Shown: positions 35,077 to 44,600 of the stretch, in pieces
How positions within the stretch are numbered: position 1 is the stretch's first letter
Layout: each line of letters begins with the position of its first letter
Assembly (NCBI GenBank): GCA_017303715.1
Contig: JAFLBZ010000018.1
Location: 1 to 64,000, forward strand
Source: Rhodothermia bacterium
Lineage (GTDB): Bacteria > Bacteroidota > Rhodothermia > Rhodothermales > UBA2364
DNA: 64,000 nucleotides
Direction: 5' to 3'
Notes under the pieces: model-generated
Told to the model about the DNA's origin: nothing
Seen by the model: the letters and a program-made list of their open reading frames with translations, nothing else
Database searches by the model: none
Program-made: the position numbers and the translations under genes

Positions 35077-36315
35077 ATGAACGTTCCGAATAATGCCGCC
35101 AACGGAGCGGAAAAAATTGATTACTCTGGCCTTGGTTTGGCGTGTGCTGGTGGTGTGGTAGAAGGGGCCATTTATGAAATTGGAGCCTTAAATGCGTTGC
35201 AAGACGCCATTATTGGGTTAGACCTAAATCAGATGAGTACCTACGTGGGCATAAGTTCCGGTGCATTGCTCACGTCTTGCTTGGCGAATGGCGTCACGGC
35301 GCGTTCTCTCAGTAAGGCCGTTGTGGGTCATGCGGAAGAAGCGGAGCTTAACTTTGAACCCAGTACCCTTTTTGGATTTGCCGTAGAGGAGTATTTAGAC
35401 CGCCTGTCCAATATCCCCAAAGCCGTTTGGAAATCGGTAGAATACCTTTTCCAACATCCCACACAATGGTCTCTTTGGGGATCGCTCGGAGGGTTTGGTC
35501 GGGTGATTCCAGCGGGCATTTTTGACAACAAAAACTTGGAAAAGTACCTGCGGTTTATTTTTGCTAAGGTGGGGCGTTCCAATGATTTCCGCAAAATAAG
35601 GGCTAAGTTACGCATTGTTGCTACTGACTTAGACACCGCCGAATTGGTCAGTTTTGGAGAAGAGGGATACGATGATATACCCATTTCAGTGGCTGTTCAG
35701 GCCAGTACAGCGCTTCCCGGTTTATACACGCCCATCAAAATCGGTCAAAAATACTATATAGATGGCGTAGCACGTCGAACGGTACATGCCTCCGCCGCCT
35801 TAAAAGAGGGGGTGAAACTCTTGTTTTGCATTAATCCGATCGTACCAATCAATACACGTGCTGGCGAGGTTGAAGGCCAAGGTAAACATTTGAATGACTA
35901 CGGCTTGCCAGCGGTGATGTCCCAAACCTTCCGCGTTTTGGTCTTTTCTCGGATGCAAACTGGATTTGAGCGGTACAAAATGTTTTATCCAGATGCCGAT
36001 ACCATTTTGATAGAACCCCGAATGGATGACGACGAGGTATTCTTCTCGAATATCTTCAGTTTCTCGAATCGGCACAAAGTAGCCGAACATGCCTACCAAA
36101 AAACGAGAACCTTCTTACGCGAAAATGCCGAGACTATTGAACCTAAATTGGCGAAACATGGCCTACGGTTAGACCTTGAGGGGCTTGAGAAGCCACGTTC
36201 ACTTTTCAACGAGCAAGACTTGCATCAAGGCAGTAGCCTTTTTGAAGAGGCACAATCCGCTTTCGACAAGTTAAATACCGCTATTCATCAGTTTCGGGGG
36301 ACTGTCGGCGTTTAG
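35077..36315 (+). CDS. Patatin-like phospholipase/esterase
   Basis: A 412-residue acyl hydrolase with a Ser-Asp dyad. The oxyanion loop is GLGLACAGGVVEGAIYEIGAL, in which the usual GGG triplet reads AGG. The nucleophile elbow is GISSG (S60) and the dyad Asp is D229 in YIDGVARR. There is no signal peptide, so it acts in the cytosol. A central insert (about 110-160, SVEYLFQHPTQWSLWGSLGG) resembles long patatins attached to lipid or polymer bodies. Its place next to the phaR-phasin pair suggests a role on storage granules, but that is inference from neighbourhood; a membrane-lipid target is just as compatible. Confidence 0.85.
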   Translation: MNVPNNAANGAEKIDYSGLGLACAGGVVEGAIYEIGALNALQDAIIGLDLNQMSTYVGISSGALLTSCLANGVTARSLSKAVVGHAEEAELNFEPSTLFGFAVEEYLDRLSNIPKAVWKSVEYLFQHPTQWSLWGSLGGFGRVIPAGIFDNKNLEKYLRFIFAKVGRSNDFRKIRAKLRIVATDLDTAELVSFGEEGYDDIPISVAVQASTALPGLYTPIKIGQKYYIDGVARRTVHASAALKEGVKLLFCINPIVPINTRAGEVEGQGKHLNDYGLPAVMSQTFRVLVFSRMQTGFERYKMFYPDADTILIEPRMDDDEVFFSNIFSFSNRHKVAEHAYQKTRTFLRENAETIEPKLAKHGLRLDLEGLEKPRSLFNEQDLHQGSSLFEEAQSAFDKLNTAIHQFRGTVGV

Positions 36316-36466
36316 TGGGAAATAGATAGGCACGGAGTATGGTGCTCTCCAATTTTGCAAGACAAGTACAAAGTCTAAGTTTTTATAATAATGAACTTAG
36401 ATGATGCCTCACCAAGGTAAAAAAGTGGCAATGTCGCTACCGTGCCCGTGTTTTCATGCGTATCTG

Positions 36467-37900
36467 TTACGAAGATTTGAGTAGTACCATCCCAGACATG
36501 GCGGGAACCGTAAGGCGCTTCGGTGTTTCATTCACCGTAGGCCAAATAGCTTCCCATGCGCCTGCGGGTCTGGGTAGCGTGGCGTCTTCTGTTCCCGCGT
36601 TGAGGTAAACAAGTGCCTCGTTATGCTCATCTTTGCGGCGGAATACTAAAATCATTTCATTTGCAGAGACCAATTCATAAGCCCCAGTTCGTAGGACAGG
36701 GTGGTTATTCCGAAGGGCAATGGCTTTTTTGTAATAGGCCAAGAGGTCTTGATCCCAACTTTCTGGATGGTTCCACGGAAAGGCGGCTCGGCAACCCGGA
36801 TCATCACCGCCCGACATCCCGATCTCTGTTCCGTAATAGATACAAGGTGCGCCGGGAAGGGTCATATACAATAGAACCGTGAGGCATAGGGCTGTTTGGT
36901 CTTCCTGCATCACCCAAAGTGCCCTTGCGGTGTCGTGGCTATCCAACATATTCAGTTGGGCATAAACAATTTCTGGATCGTATAAGCCCAACATATAATC
37001 CACAACTTTGGCGTAAGCGGGTGCATCTAAAGGCGCAATCTTCATCAAGTCGCGGGTATAGCCGGGTCGTAAAACACGGCTCCCTGCAAAACTCATGGCA
37101 GACCAAGCCATGATGTAGTTCATGGTGGCATCCCATTGGTCACCTTGTAGCCAAGGCTGTGCTTCTTCCCAAACTTCGCCCACGATGTATGCCTCTGGAT
37201 TGACAGACTTTACCACCTCGCGGAATCGTTGCCAGAAGGAGTGGTCTTCGATCTCGTTCCCCACATCTAAACGCCAGCCATCAATCCCAAATGCCAACCA
37301 ATGCTGTGCAACGTCAAGGAAGAACGATTGGACGTCTGGGTTACCAAAATTGAACTTGGGCAATTCGGGGAGATTCCACCAAGCACTGTAATTAATGGGT
37401 TTGGAGCCGTCTTCAGGATAAGGGCGGAGTGGCCAGTCCTGTACTGTAAACCAGTCTATATAGGGCGAATTACCGCCATTTTCTAAGATGTGATGGAATT
37501 GCCAAAAACCACGACTGGCATGGTTAAAGACTCCATCTAAGACCACTTTCATGCCTCGTTGATGGGCTTGATCTAAGAGCAAACGAAGTGCGTCGTTCCC
37601 CCCCAGCAACGGATCTACGGTGTAATAATCAAAGGTGTGGTACCGATGATTGGATGCAGAGGCAAAAATGGGATTAAGGTAAAGCGCATTTATCCCCAAG
37701 TCATGCAGATAATCCAATTTATCCACAATCCCGTACAAATCACCTCCTTGATAACCTTGTTCTTCGGGTGGACTTCCCCAAGGTTTGAATTTAAGGTGGG
37801 GTGGGTGTATAGTTCGGTTGCTTTTTGCAAAGCGATCGGGGAAGATTTGGTAAAAAACGGCATTCTTTACCCAGTCTGGGGTCAAAACAGGCTTATTCAT
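36467..37900 (-). CDS. GH13 alpha-amylase family glucosidase (neopullulanase/cyclomaltodextrinase-like)
   Basis: A 477-residue TIM-barrel enzyme. ATG at 37900 (MNKPVLTPDWVKNAVFYQI) is preferred to an upstream ATG at 37939 that would add 13 residues. Four GH13 regions are visible: region I DGVFNHA, region II GWRLDVGNE with the nucleophile Asp, region III GEVWEE with the acid/base Glu and region IV LDSHDTAR. YQIFPDRF and QGGDLYGIVDKLDYL are typical of maltodextrin-degrading subfamilies. No signal peptide and no N-terminal starch-binding domain are present, so it probably works in the cytosol on maltodextrins or glycogen fragments. Confidence 0.9.
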   Translation of the reverse strand: MNKPVLTPDWVKNAVFYQIFPDRFAKSNRTIHPPHLKFKPWGSPPEEQGYQGGDLYGIVDKLDYLHDLGINALYLNPIFASASNHRYHTFDYYTVDPLLGGNDALRLLLDQAHQRGMKVVLDGVFNHASRGFWQFHHILENGGNSPYIDWFTVQDWPLRPYPEDGSKPINYSAWWNLPELPKFNFGNPDVQSFFLDVAQHWLAFGIDGWRLDVGNEIEDHSFWQRFREVVKSVNPEAYIVGEVWEEAQPWLQGDQWDATMNYIMAWSAMSFAGSRVLRPGYTRDLMKIAPLDAPAYAKVVDYMLGLYDPEIVYAQLNMLDSHDTARALWVMQEDQTALCLTVLLYMTLPGAPCIYYGTEIGMSGGDDPGCRAAFPWNHPESWDQDLLAYYKKAIALRNNHPVLRTGAYELVSANEMILVFRRKDEHNEALVYLNAGTEDATLPRPAGAWEAIWPTVNETPKRLTVPAMSGMVLLKSS

Positions 37901-37977
37901 AAAGGATAAAGGTGTAAAGAGGGTTATTTTGGTGGACAATTATTTCAAGCCAAACTACAACACAACAGCATAATGAA

Positions 37978-38904
37978 ATGACAAAAAACGGACAAGATAA
38001 TCCCTTTAAGCTATCGGATGAAGAACAAAAAAGGGTAGAATCCTTTATACGCTCGGAGTTAGACATTATCGCGGCAAAACTCGAATTGGTTCCGGAAGGA
38101 GACGACAATTTTCGGATACAGCAACCCGAACTACCCCCCGTGGCATACCTCAAATTGGTGGAAGCAGAGATTTTGATTTTGCAAGAAGGTTCGTTAGAAG
38201 AAGTACAAGCAAGTTTGGAAAAGTTATATACTCAGTTTCCAGAAAACATGGCTATTCGCTTGGTTTATGCTAAATCCTTGCTAAGTATAGACCCCGAGGA
38301 GGTAGAGGAAGCACGTTATCTTGTGCTATTTGAGAAAGCCATTAGTCTATTGGGCATTAACATGAATGCCGTTTTAGGTAAACTTGATGAACTGGGGTAT
38401 GAGACCCCTGAAGACGTTCGGATAGTTGGTAAATATGAGGAAAATTTACCCTTTCTGGCCAGTCTTGACCTTTTGGGTGAGCAACAAGAAATCATGGGCA
38501 ATTATGATCAAGCCATCCAATTGGCCACGTTGCAATTAAACTTTGATCCTGACGATGTATTTTTTATTCGGAATCGTTTGGTTGATTGCTTCTTGATTTG
38601 TAATGAACCGGGCATGGTCTTGGAGTTTTGTCAGTTTTATAAATGGGATGATGGCCCTACGATACTGTATGGCAAAGCACTGGCCCTTCATATGACAAAT
38701 GACGCCAAAGCCCATGTTGCCCTACAAAAGGCCATAATAAAACACCCGCATTATGCCTACGAAATTGCAGATATGGAGGCTCCAGAAACGCTTGAAGACG
38801 ATGAAGATTTTGATTTTGACCAAGCCGAGTTTCTGCATGATCTTTGGAACGAGGTTGAAGGCGCTATAAATTTCTTAAAAAAGGGCTTGAGAAAAAGGAA
38901 ATAA
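37978..38904 (+). CDS. TPR-like helical repeat protein of unknown function
   Basis: A 308-residue acidic soluble protein. Several helix pairs with tetratricopeptide spacing are visible: AYLKLVEAEILILQEGSLEE, LYTQFPENMAIRLVYAKSLL, EQQEIMGNYDQAIQLATLQL with NFDPDD, and ILYGKALALHM. The C terminus changes from very acidic (LEDDEDFDFDQ) to basic (KKGLRKRK). The fold resembles ST7-like TPR scaffolds, probably a protein-protein adaptor. It is divergent from the amylase gene (77 bp between starts) and convergent with queE (8 bp between stops). Confidence 0.7.
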   Translation: MTKNGQDNPFKLSDEEQKRVESFIRSELDIIAAKLELVPEGDDNFRIQQPELPPVAYLKLVEAEILILQEGSLEEVQASLEKLYTQFPENMAIRLVYAKSLLSIDPEEVEEARYLVLFEKAISLLGINMNAVLGKLDELGYETPEDVRIVGKYEENLPFLASLDLLGEQQEIMGNYDQAIQLATLQLNFDPDDVFFIRNRLVDCFLICNEPGMVLEFCQFYKWDDGPTILYGKALALHMTNDAKAHVALQKAIIKHPHYAYEIADMEAPETLEDDEDFDFDQAEFLHDLWNEVEGAINFLKKGLRKRK

Positions 38905-38912
38905 ACCAAGGC

Positions 38913-39611
38913 TTAAGGAAGGTCTAAAATTTTATGGGTTTGCACACTGACGCGCCAATCTGGGTGTTGGAGAGCAGTTTTAATGGCGAACTGTTGGGTC
39001 AGTTTAAGCCTTGGGCCATCCTCGGGTTGGAGCCATTTTGTTGGTAAGATCACCTTATTTCGCAAGTTGGGCGTGCGAACCCGTATGGAGAGGTTGGGAT
39101 AATTTTGTGGTTGGTAATCTGGGACGACCAACTTTAGTTCGTCGCAGTATTCGATGAGGATCTGGTCGTCTGGAAGTTTTGGGCTACAGACAATCCAATC
39201 GGGGGGGAGAATTTTGCCATTAAGTGCAAAAGCTTTTTGCAAAGGGATGGTTCCATTGGTTTCTATGGCGACTTCAAATTGTGCTTCATGCAGGGTTTGA
39301 ATAAGGTGGGCATCTGCCTGTAAAAAGGGTTCTCCGCCCGTCAATACGCAAAACCGGACGTTATCACTGATTTGCTTCATTTTGTCCACCAATTCTTGTG
39401 CCGTATAGAAATGGCTGTTTTCCTTGGTAAAATCCGTATCGCACCATAGCGGACAAGCGGCATTGGTACGGATATGGTCTGATTTGCGGTCTGTCTCGTA
39501 CCCGCTCCACATATTACAGCCTACGAATCGAACAAAAATGGCTGCCCGTCCGGCCATCACACCTTCCCCTTGCAGGGTTTTCCATATTTCTTTTATACGA
39601 TATTTTCGCAT
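38913..39611 (-). CDS. queE: 7-carboxy-7-deazaguanine synthase (radical SAM)
   Basis: Turns 6-carboxytetrahydropterin into 7-carboxy-7-deazaguanine, the ring contraction in queuosine synthesis. ATG 39611 (MRKYRIKEIW) gives 232 residues; an upstream ATG at 39656 adds 15 unlike residues. TLQGEGVMAGRAAIFVRF is the family start. The cluster cysteines are C32 (GCNMWSG), C53 and C57 (ACPLWCDTDF), which gives C-x20-C-x3-C. The QueE form I know with the CNLWSG signature is C-x14-C-x2-C, so both gaps are longer here. LTGGEPFLQ and ETNGT bind the cofactor as usual. It is the last gene of the queF-queD-queC-queE operon. Confidence 0.92.
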   Translation of the reverse strand: MRKYRIKEIWKTLQGEGVMAGRAAIFVRFVGCNMWSGYETDRKSDHIRTNAACPLWCDTDFTKENSHFYTAQELVDKMKQISDNVRFCVLTGGEPFLQADAHLIQTLHEAQFEVAIETNGTIPLQKAFALNGKILPPDWIVCSPKLPDDQILIEYCDELKLVVPDYQPQNYPNLSIRVRTPNLRNKVILPTKWLQPEDGPRLKLTQQFAIKTALQHPDWRVSVQTHKILDLP

Positions 39612-39689
39612 GTTGGAGGTGGTTTTGTGTTGATTCAGGGTTTCGTTCTTATTCAATAGGAAGTGTTTTTGTCGTTTTAGGCACGTTGC

Positions 39690-40364
39690 TTAAATCCAAC
39701 CCTTGGCTTTTGCCTCGTCCCAGCCCTTCGCGCGTAGGATTGATGCAGGGTTGTCTAAGCGGCCATATCCCCATTCGTTATACGTGGTTCTGTCGCCGTT
39801 ATAATCGGTATGAGACTCGTCCCGAACAATTTCCAAAACGCCGAGGTCTTTAGCCAATTTCCACGTTTCGGCTTTGGTGAGGTACATGAGTGGTGTATGG
39901 ATGCGCAGGTCGGTGTCTAAGGCGAGGGAGAGGCTTGTTTGGGTGGCATCCATAAACACCCGCCGACAGTCTGGGTAGCCGGAAAAGTCGGTTTGACATG
40001 CGCCAATCACCAAATCCGAGATTCCTTGTTGATAGGCATGGCCAGCGGCGATGGTTAGGAAGAGTGCATTTCGGGCGGGTACGAATGCGGCTGGAAGGTC
40101 TGGGTTTTGGGTGTGTTGTGCTGAGACGTCTAAGGTGTGATCCGTAAGGGCAGAACCACCGAGTGTTCCTTTTATGTAGAAAACGGTCAAGGGCACCTCC
40201 GCCATTTGGGCAATTTTATGTGCTTGTTGGAGTTCAACTCCGTGTTTCTGGCCATAATCAAATCCAAGCGCAAAGACACGTGAAAAGTTGGCTTTTGCCC
40301 AAAAGAGACAGGTGGTGGAGTCTTGCCCACCTGAAAAAAGCACCAAGGCATTCTTTTTTTTCAT
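39690..40364 (-). CDS. queC: 7-cyano-7-deazaguanine synthase lacking the zinc cysteines
   Basis: Uses ATP and ammonia to convert carboxydeazaguanine to preQ0. The 224 residues include the ATP-pyrophosphatase loop LFSGGQDSTTC (S11-S16), GFDYGQKHGVEL, PARNALFLTIAAGHA and GACQTDFSGYPDCR. The C-terminal zinc site is normally C-x(8-14)-C-x2-C-x2-C in the context CY-G ... WGYG-C-G-x-C-P-A-C-x-LRAKGW. Here the context is intact (TDYNGD, NEWGYG, PASILRAKGW) but the four positions are D187, R202, N205 and S208. The start overlaps the queD stop by 4 bp (ATGA), so translation is coupled. Neighbours leave no doubt about the pathway; the lack of zinc ligands is addressed in the findings. Confidence 0.92.
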   Translation of the reverse strand: MKKKNALVLFSGGQDSTTCLFWAKANFSRVFALGFDYGQKHGVELQQAHKIAQMAEVPLTVFYIKGTLGGSALTDHTLDVSAQHTQNPDLPAAFVPARNALFLTIAAGHAYQQGISDLVIGACQTDFSGYPDCRRVFMDATQTSLSLALDTDLRIHTPLMYLTKAETWKLAKDLGVLEIVRDESHTDYNGDRTTYNEWGYGRLDNPASILRAKGWDEAKAKGWI

Positions 40365-40813
40365 GACTGCTGGGTTTTGTCAGAGACCACTACGGAAACT
40401 GTCGCGTAGCAGGTTTCGGTTTCAGCGATGTTGATCGAGATTTTGGCGATTTGGTGTTTTTGTAGGGTATCCAAGTGTTTGGACAAGAGGTACTCGGACA
40501 CATACTGGCACACGTTTTCGGTGGTAGAATCGAAAGGCAGGACAAAGTGTTTCCATCCGGTTTGGTGTACCACGTCTAAAAGTTGACTGTCCGAGTGAGC
40601 CACAAAAATGCCATGATCCCATTGTTCGACCAATGGGGCCAAGAGTCTTTTAATCTCCTGAAAATCAATCAGGAATCCGCGCTCATCCGGAATGCCCGTC
40701 ATTTCTACGGTCATGTGATAAGAGTGGCCGTGTAGGTTACGGCACAAGCCTTCGTGCCATGATAGACGATGTGCGGCCTCCCACTTAAATTTTTTGGCAA
40801 CGATTGTTTCCAT
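40361..40813 (-). CDS. queD: 6-carboxy-5,6,7,8-tetrahydropterin synthase
   Basis: Makes 6-carboxytetrahydropterin from dihydroneopterin triphosphate, the second step to preQ0 after GTP cyclohydrolase. It has 150 residues. The zinc histidines are H15 (KWEAAHRL), H28 and H30 (NLHGHSY), and the catalytic Cys is C24 (GLCRNLHGH). FLIDFQEIKRLL, the late FDSTTENVCQYV and INIAETETCYATV complete the T-fold signature. It overlaps queC by 4 bp and shares one base with queF upstream. Confidence 0.95.
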   Translation of the reverse strand: METIVAKKFKWEAAHRLSWHEGLCRNLHGHSYHMTVEMTGIPDERGFLIDFQEIKRLLAPLVEQWDHGIFVAHSDSQLLDVVHQTGWKHFVLPFDSTTENVCQYVSEYLLSKHLDTLQKHQIAKISINIAETETCYATVSVVVSDKTQQS

Positions 40814-41316
40814 CAGGGTTGTTTCCGGCTGTCAATTTCACAAATGGTGTTGATCCCCCCACGCACATTATATACGGTATGAACGACTAAATATTCGGCA
40901 TCTATCATTTCGCGTTTTAAGTCTTCGTAAATATAGGCGGTTATGTCTTCTTGTGCCACGCCAATTTGCCGCCAAGACATGAGGTAGTATTTCAGGCTTT
41001 TGAGTTCCAAGACCCACGATTTTGGCACGTATTCAATACGAATGGTTCCGTAATCCGGTAAACCAGAGAAAGGGCAGAGTGCAGAAAATTCTCCTTTTTC
41101 GGTTTCATAAGTGACTACTTGTCGGGTTTTGTGCGGATAAGGCATCCGGTTGATTTCCTGCTGGCGTGTATCTGGTGCGCGAAACAACTCAATTCGGCCT
41201 TCGGGGACAATGTTATACCGTGCCATGTAGGCAAGTGCTTGTTCGGTATAGGCCAAGGTGTCCGCCTGTAATTTCTTGAGGTATTCAGGATTTATTGGGT
41301 TTTCGTTTTGGTTCAT
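40813..41316 (-). CDS. queF: NADPH-dependent 7-cyano-7-deazaguanine (preQ0) reductase
   Basis: Reduces the nitrile of preQ0 to the aminomethyl group of preQ1, using NADPH. The 167 residues match the short (unimodular) QueF. The catalytic pair is C81 and D88 in SALCPFSGLPDYG, and the signature ELKSLKYYLMSWRQ follows. First gene of the operon. I see no preQ1 riboswitch in the 374 bp upstream. Together queF, queD, queC and queE supply everything between the pterin and preQ1; the tRNA-inserting enzyme tgt and folE are not in the window. Confidence 0.95.
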   Translation of the reverse strand: MNQNENPINPEYLKKLQADTLAYTEQALAYMARYNIVPEGRIELFRAPDTRQQEINRMPYPHKTRQVVTYETEKGEFSALCPFSGLPDYGTIRIEYVPKSWVLELKSLKYYLMSWRQIGVAQEDITAYIYEDLKREMIDAEYLVVHTVYNVRGGINTICEIDSRKQP

Positions 41317-41690
41317 GTATCTGGGTATAAAAGATTCAGAAAACAGGCTTCAAAATACGTCACGTCTAAAAAAGAGATCGTTAATTGTTGCCCAAACTGA
41401 AAAGGAACTTGAGTTGTCTCAAATTGATATGTCAGCGATGTTAAAAATAAGGCCATCTTCATCTTTTTAAAGATATGTAATAATTGAATAAGGTGATGTT
41501 TTTGATTAGATATGGTTATATGTGGGAAATTGTTTGGTTTCAGGTGAGGTTCTTAATTGTTAAAAGGTTTAATTGGTTGTCCCATTTTTCAATCAAGGCA
41601 TGAAAGTTGATAGGTAGTTAGCAGTTGAACAGGCCAACGGGTTTGCTCCATTAATAAAAGAATATTATATCCAATCTGACATACGTGTTT
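41317..41690. other. Divergent intergenic region between queF and the giant gene
   Basis: This 374-bp AT-rich stretch must hold promoters for both directions. I find no preQ1-I type riboswitch (no AGAGGTTCTAGC-like core) on the queF side. On the giant-gene side there are several weak TTG/TA-rich combinations and no clear hairpin. A plus-strand reading frame that runs from inside queF to 41470 is not convincing. Confidence 0.5.
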
Positions 41691-44600
41691 ATGAGAACCT
41701 TGTTTTACCCTCAAGTTTCAAAATCGGGCATCATTGGTACGCTCTTTCTTCTGATCGGTACACTATCTGTCTCTGCTGAACCAAGTTCTACAGTTGTGGG
41801 CTATAATGCCGATCAATCGGTTGGGTTTGTGATTGCTGGTCGCGAGGCCGTATCGGTCACCTCTTCTGGTCGCTTGGTCTCGACGTGTATGGACTTTGAT
41901 GCCGATGAAGCGCGGTGGGTAGCAGTCCACGTAGAGACATTGGGCAATACGGTGCGTAATAGCTTGGAAATTCGGGATTGCGATAAGCGCTTAATTTCGG
42001 TTGAAACGCTGAAGTCGGGGCAAAATCGAATTGCGATACGTGATGGACATATAGGCGGGATATCGCTGGTATGGTCGGTTGAAGGGGAGGGCGCTGCACT
42101 TTCAGGTTGGGAAATTGGTACGGAGCCAAAGACGAAAAATGGCTCGGAAAAACAAGTTACATTGGTGTCTTTGGGGAATACGAATACTGCTGTGGTCAAT
42201 TCGATGTGTAATTGCAGCATGACAACGCCGATTGTAAACGAGGCCGATGTTATTGCACCAAGTTCCACTTCTTTGGCTCCTACGAGTATTCTCACAGCAA
42301 GTTCAACGACCACGCGGGTTACCCGTGCCATCGGTGCTGCGAAAGCCATTGAGTTTGTGAAAAACAACAACAATGGTACGTTTGATGTACGGTATCGGGT
42401 GACGATTCAGAATTTGGGTTCTACGACGCTCTCGACTGTTCAGGTTACGGATGATTTGGCGACGGCGTTTTCGGGTGCAACGATCTCGATGGTGGCGGGT
42501 TCGCTCAGTGCGAGTGCTGGTCTTACGGTTAATTCCTCTTTTAATGGTGGGAGCAATCAAAATTTATTAACGGCTGGCGGAACGCTCGCGCCGGGTGGTT
42601 ATGGTTCCATTTTCTTTACGGTGCGGGTAACGCCGGGGGCAAATTTAGGGCCATATTTTAATTATGTAACCGCTACTGGCGTAGAAAGTGGCACTACGGT
42701 TTCGGATGTGTCGGATAACGGTACAGCAACAGATCCCAATAACAACTGCAATGCCTCCGAGCCGGGAGAGGACGATCCAACCCCAGTTACGTTTACGGAA
42801 AGCCCGCGTATTGGGATTTCTAAACGGGTAACGGCTCTTACAGGGACGACAGCCGCTTTTAATGTGTCCTTTAGCATGGTGGTGGAGAACTTCGGCACAA
42901 CGCCCTTGAACAGTGTACAGGTTTATGACGACCTCTTTGCAGCGTTTCCTGGAACCACCTTTACGGTTTCTAATCTTGCAGCAACAGGCACACTCACCGC
43001 AAACAGCAGTTATAACGGAACTACGGATGTGCAGTTGCTTAACGCCGCAAGTTCTACCTTGGCGGTTGGTACAACCGGAACCATCACCTTTGATGTGGCG
43101 GTGACACCGGGCGCGAATACTGGGCCTTATTACAATACGGCGGTGGTTGGAGCTTTTAGTCCGACAGGTCAACCCGTGGCGGATCAGTCCACGGATGGAC
43201 CAGATCCAGACCCGAACGCCACCACCTTTGCGAATGACGATGGTGAGAGTCTCTTCACGCCGGTTATTGTGCCTTCTCCTGTGATGGCAGATGTCCAAGT
43301 GAGTAAAACGGTGGACAATGTTGCGCCGCGAACAGGTCAGAACTTTATGTACACCGTTACAGTAAAGAATTTTGGCCCAAGTAATGCAACAAACCTTATT
43401 GTTCGGGATTTGCTTCCGGCGACGATGACGTTGGTACAGGCCAATGCTTCGCAAGGGAGTTATAACAGTGGTACGGGCGATTGGAATATTGGCACTTTGC
43501 CAGTTGGCCAGTCGGTTATTATGCAGTTAACGGTAAACACCACTTCTACCACTGCGGTGGTGAATACAGCAGCGGTATTGTCTCAAACCGAGACCGACCC
43601 TGTTTCGGCGAATAACACTTCATCGGTCACGATCTTGGCAAATAATTTAGCGGATGTTTCGGTATCTAAGACGGTGAGCAATGCCGCGCCGCGCGTGGGT
43701 GAGACCATCACGTTTACGATTTATGCGCAGAACTGTGGCCCACAAACGGCAACAAACGTCCAAATCACCGATTTGCTTCCGGCGGGTTTCACGTTGGTGC
43801 AGGCCAATGCCACTCAAGGAACCTACAACAGTACTACGGGCGTTTGGAGCGTCGGGACATTGGGTTCCACCTGTTGTAAACAAGCGGAATTGCACCTGAC
43901 GGCCATTGTGAACAGTTCTTCGCCGTTGTCCAATACGGCTACGGTTACGGGTATGGATCAAACCGACCCGATCACGGCAAACAATACCTCTACGGTCACG
44001 ATTAATCCTTCCAATCCGGTTGATATTGCTGTAACAAAGACCGTAAATAACCTTACGCCGTTGCTGAATGAGATTGTAACGTTCACCATCACCGCCCAAA
44101 ATTTAGGCCCGAATCCCGCTACGGGCGTAGCCATTACGGATTTACTACCTGCGTCTTTGACCTTGGTTCAGTCCAGCCCGATGGTGGGTTCATATGCTTC
44201 TGGCACGGGAATTTGGACGATTGGCAACTTGGCCGTTGGGCAAACAGCCATTCTTCAGGTTGCGGCACGGGTGAACTCCACGGCGGCGGCCATTACGAAT
44301 ACCGCTTCGGTGACAGCCGTAACCCAGACTGAGACGATTACTTCGAACAATACAGCTTCTGCAACCTTGCTTGCAACCAACCCAGCAGACCTTCGCGTTG
44401 CCAAAACCGTGAGTAATTTGGTTCCGAATGTAGGCGATGTGGTTACGTTTACGGTGGTTGTGAGTAATTATGGCCCTAATGATGCCAGTGCAGTTGTGGT
44501 GAACGATTTGCTTCCAGTTGGATTAACTTACCGCCAAGCGGGTGCGACACAAGGTACTTATGTAAATGGTACTGGTGTTTGGACGGTGGGCGCATTGCCT

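Noticed and set aside
41258-41470. 70-codon plus-strand frame overlapping the start of queF
   Set aside because: Half of it is antisense to queF and the rest has no recognisable protein character.
41317-41690. preQ1 riboswitch upstream of queF
   Set aside because: Looked for on the minus strand because que operons often carry one, but no AGAGGTTCTAGC-like core or pseudoknot tail was found.
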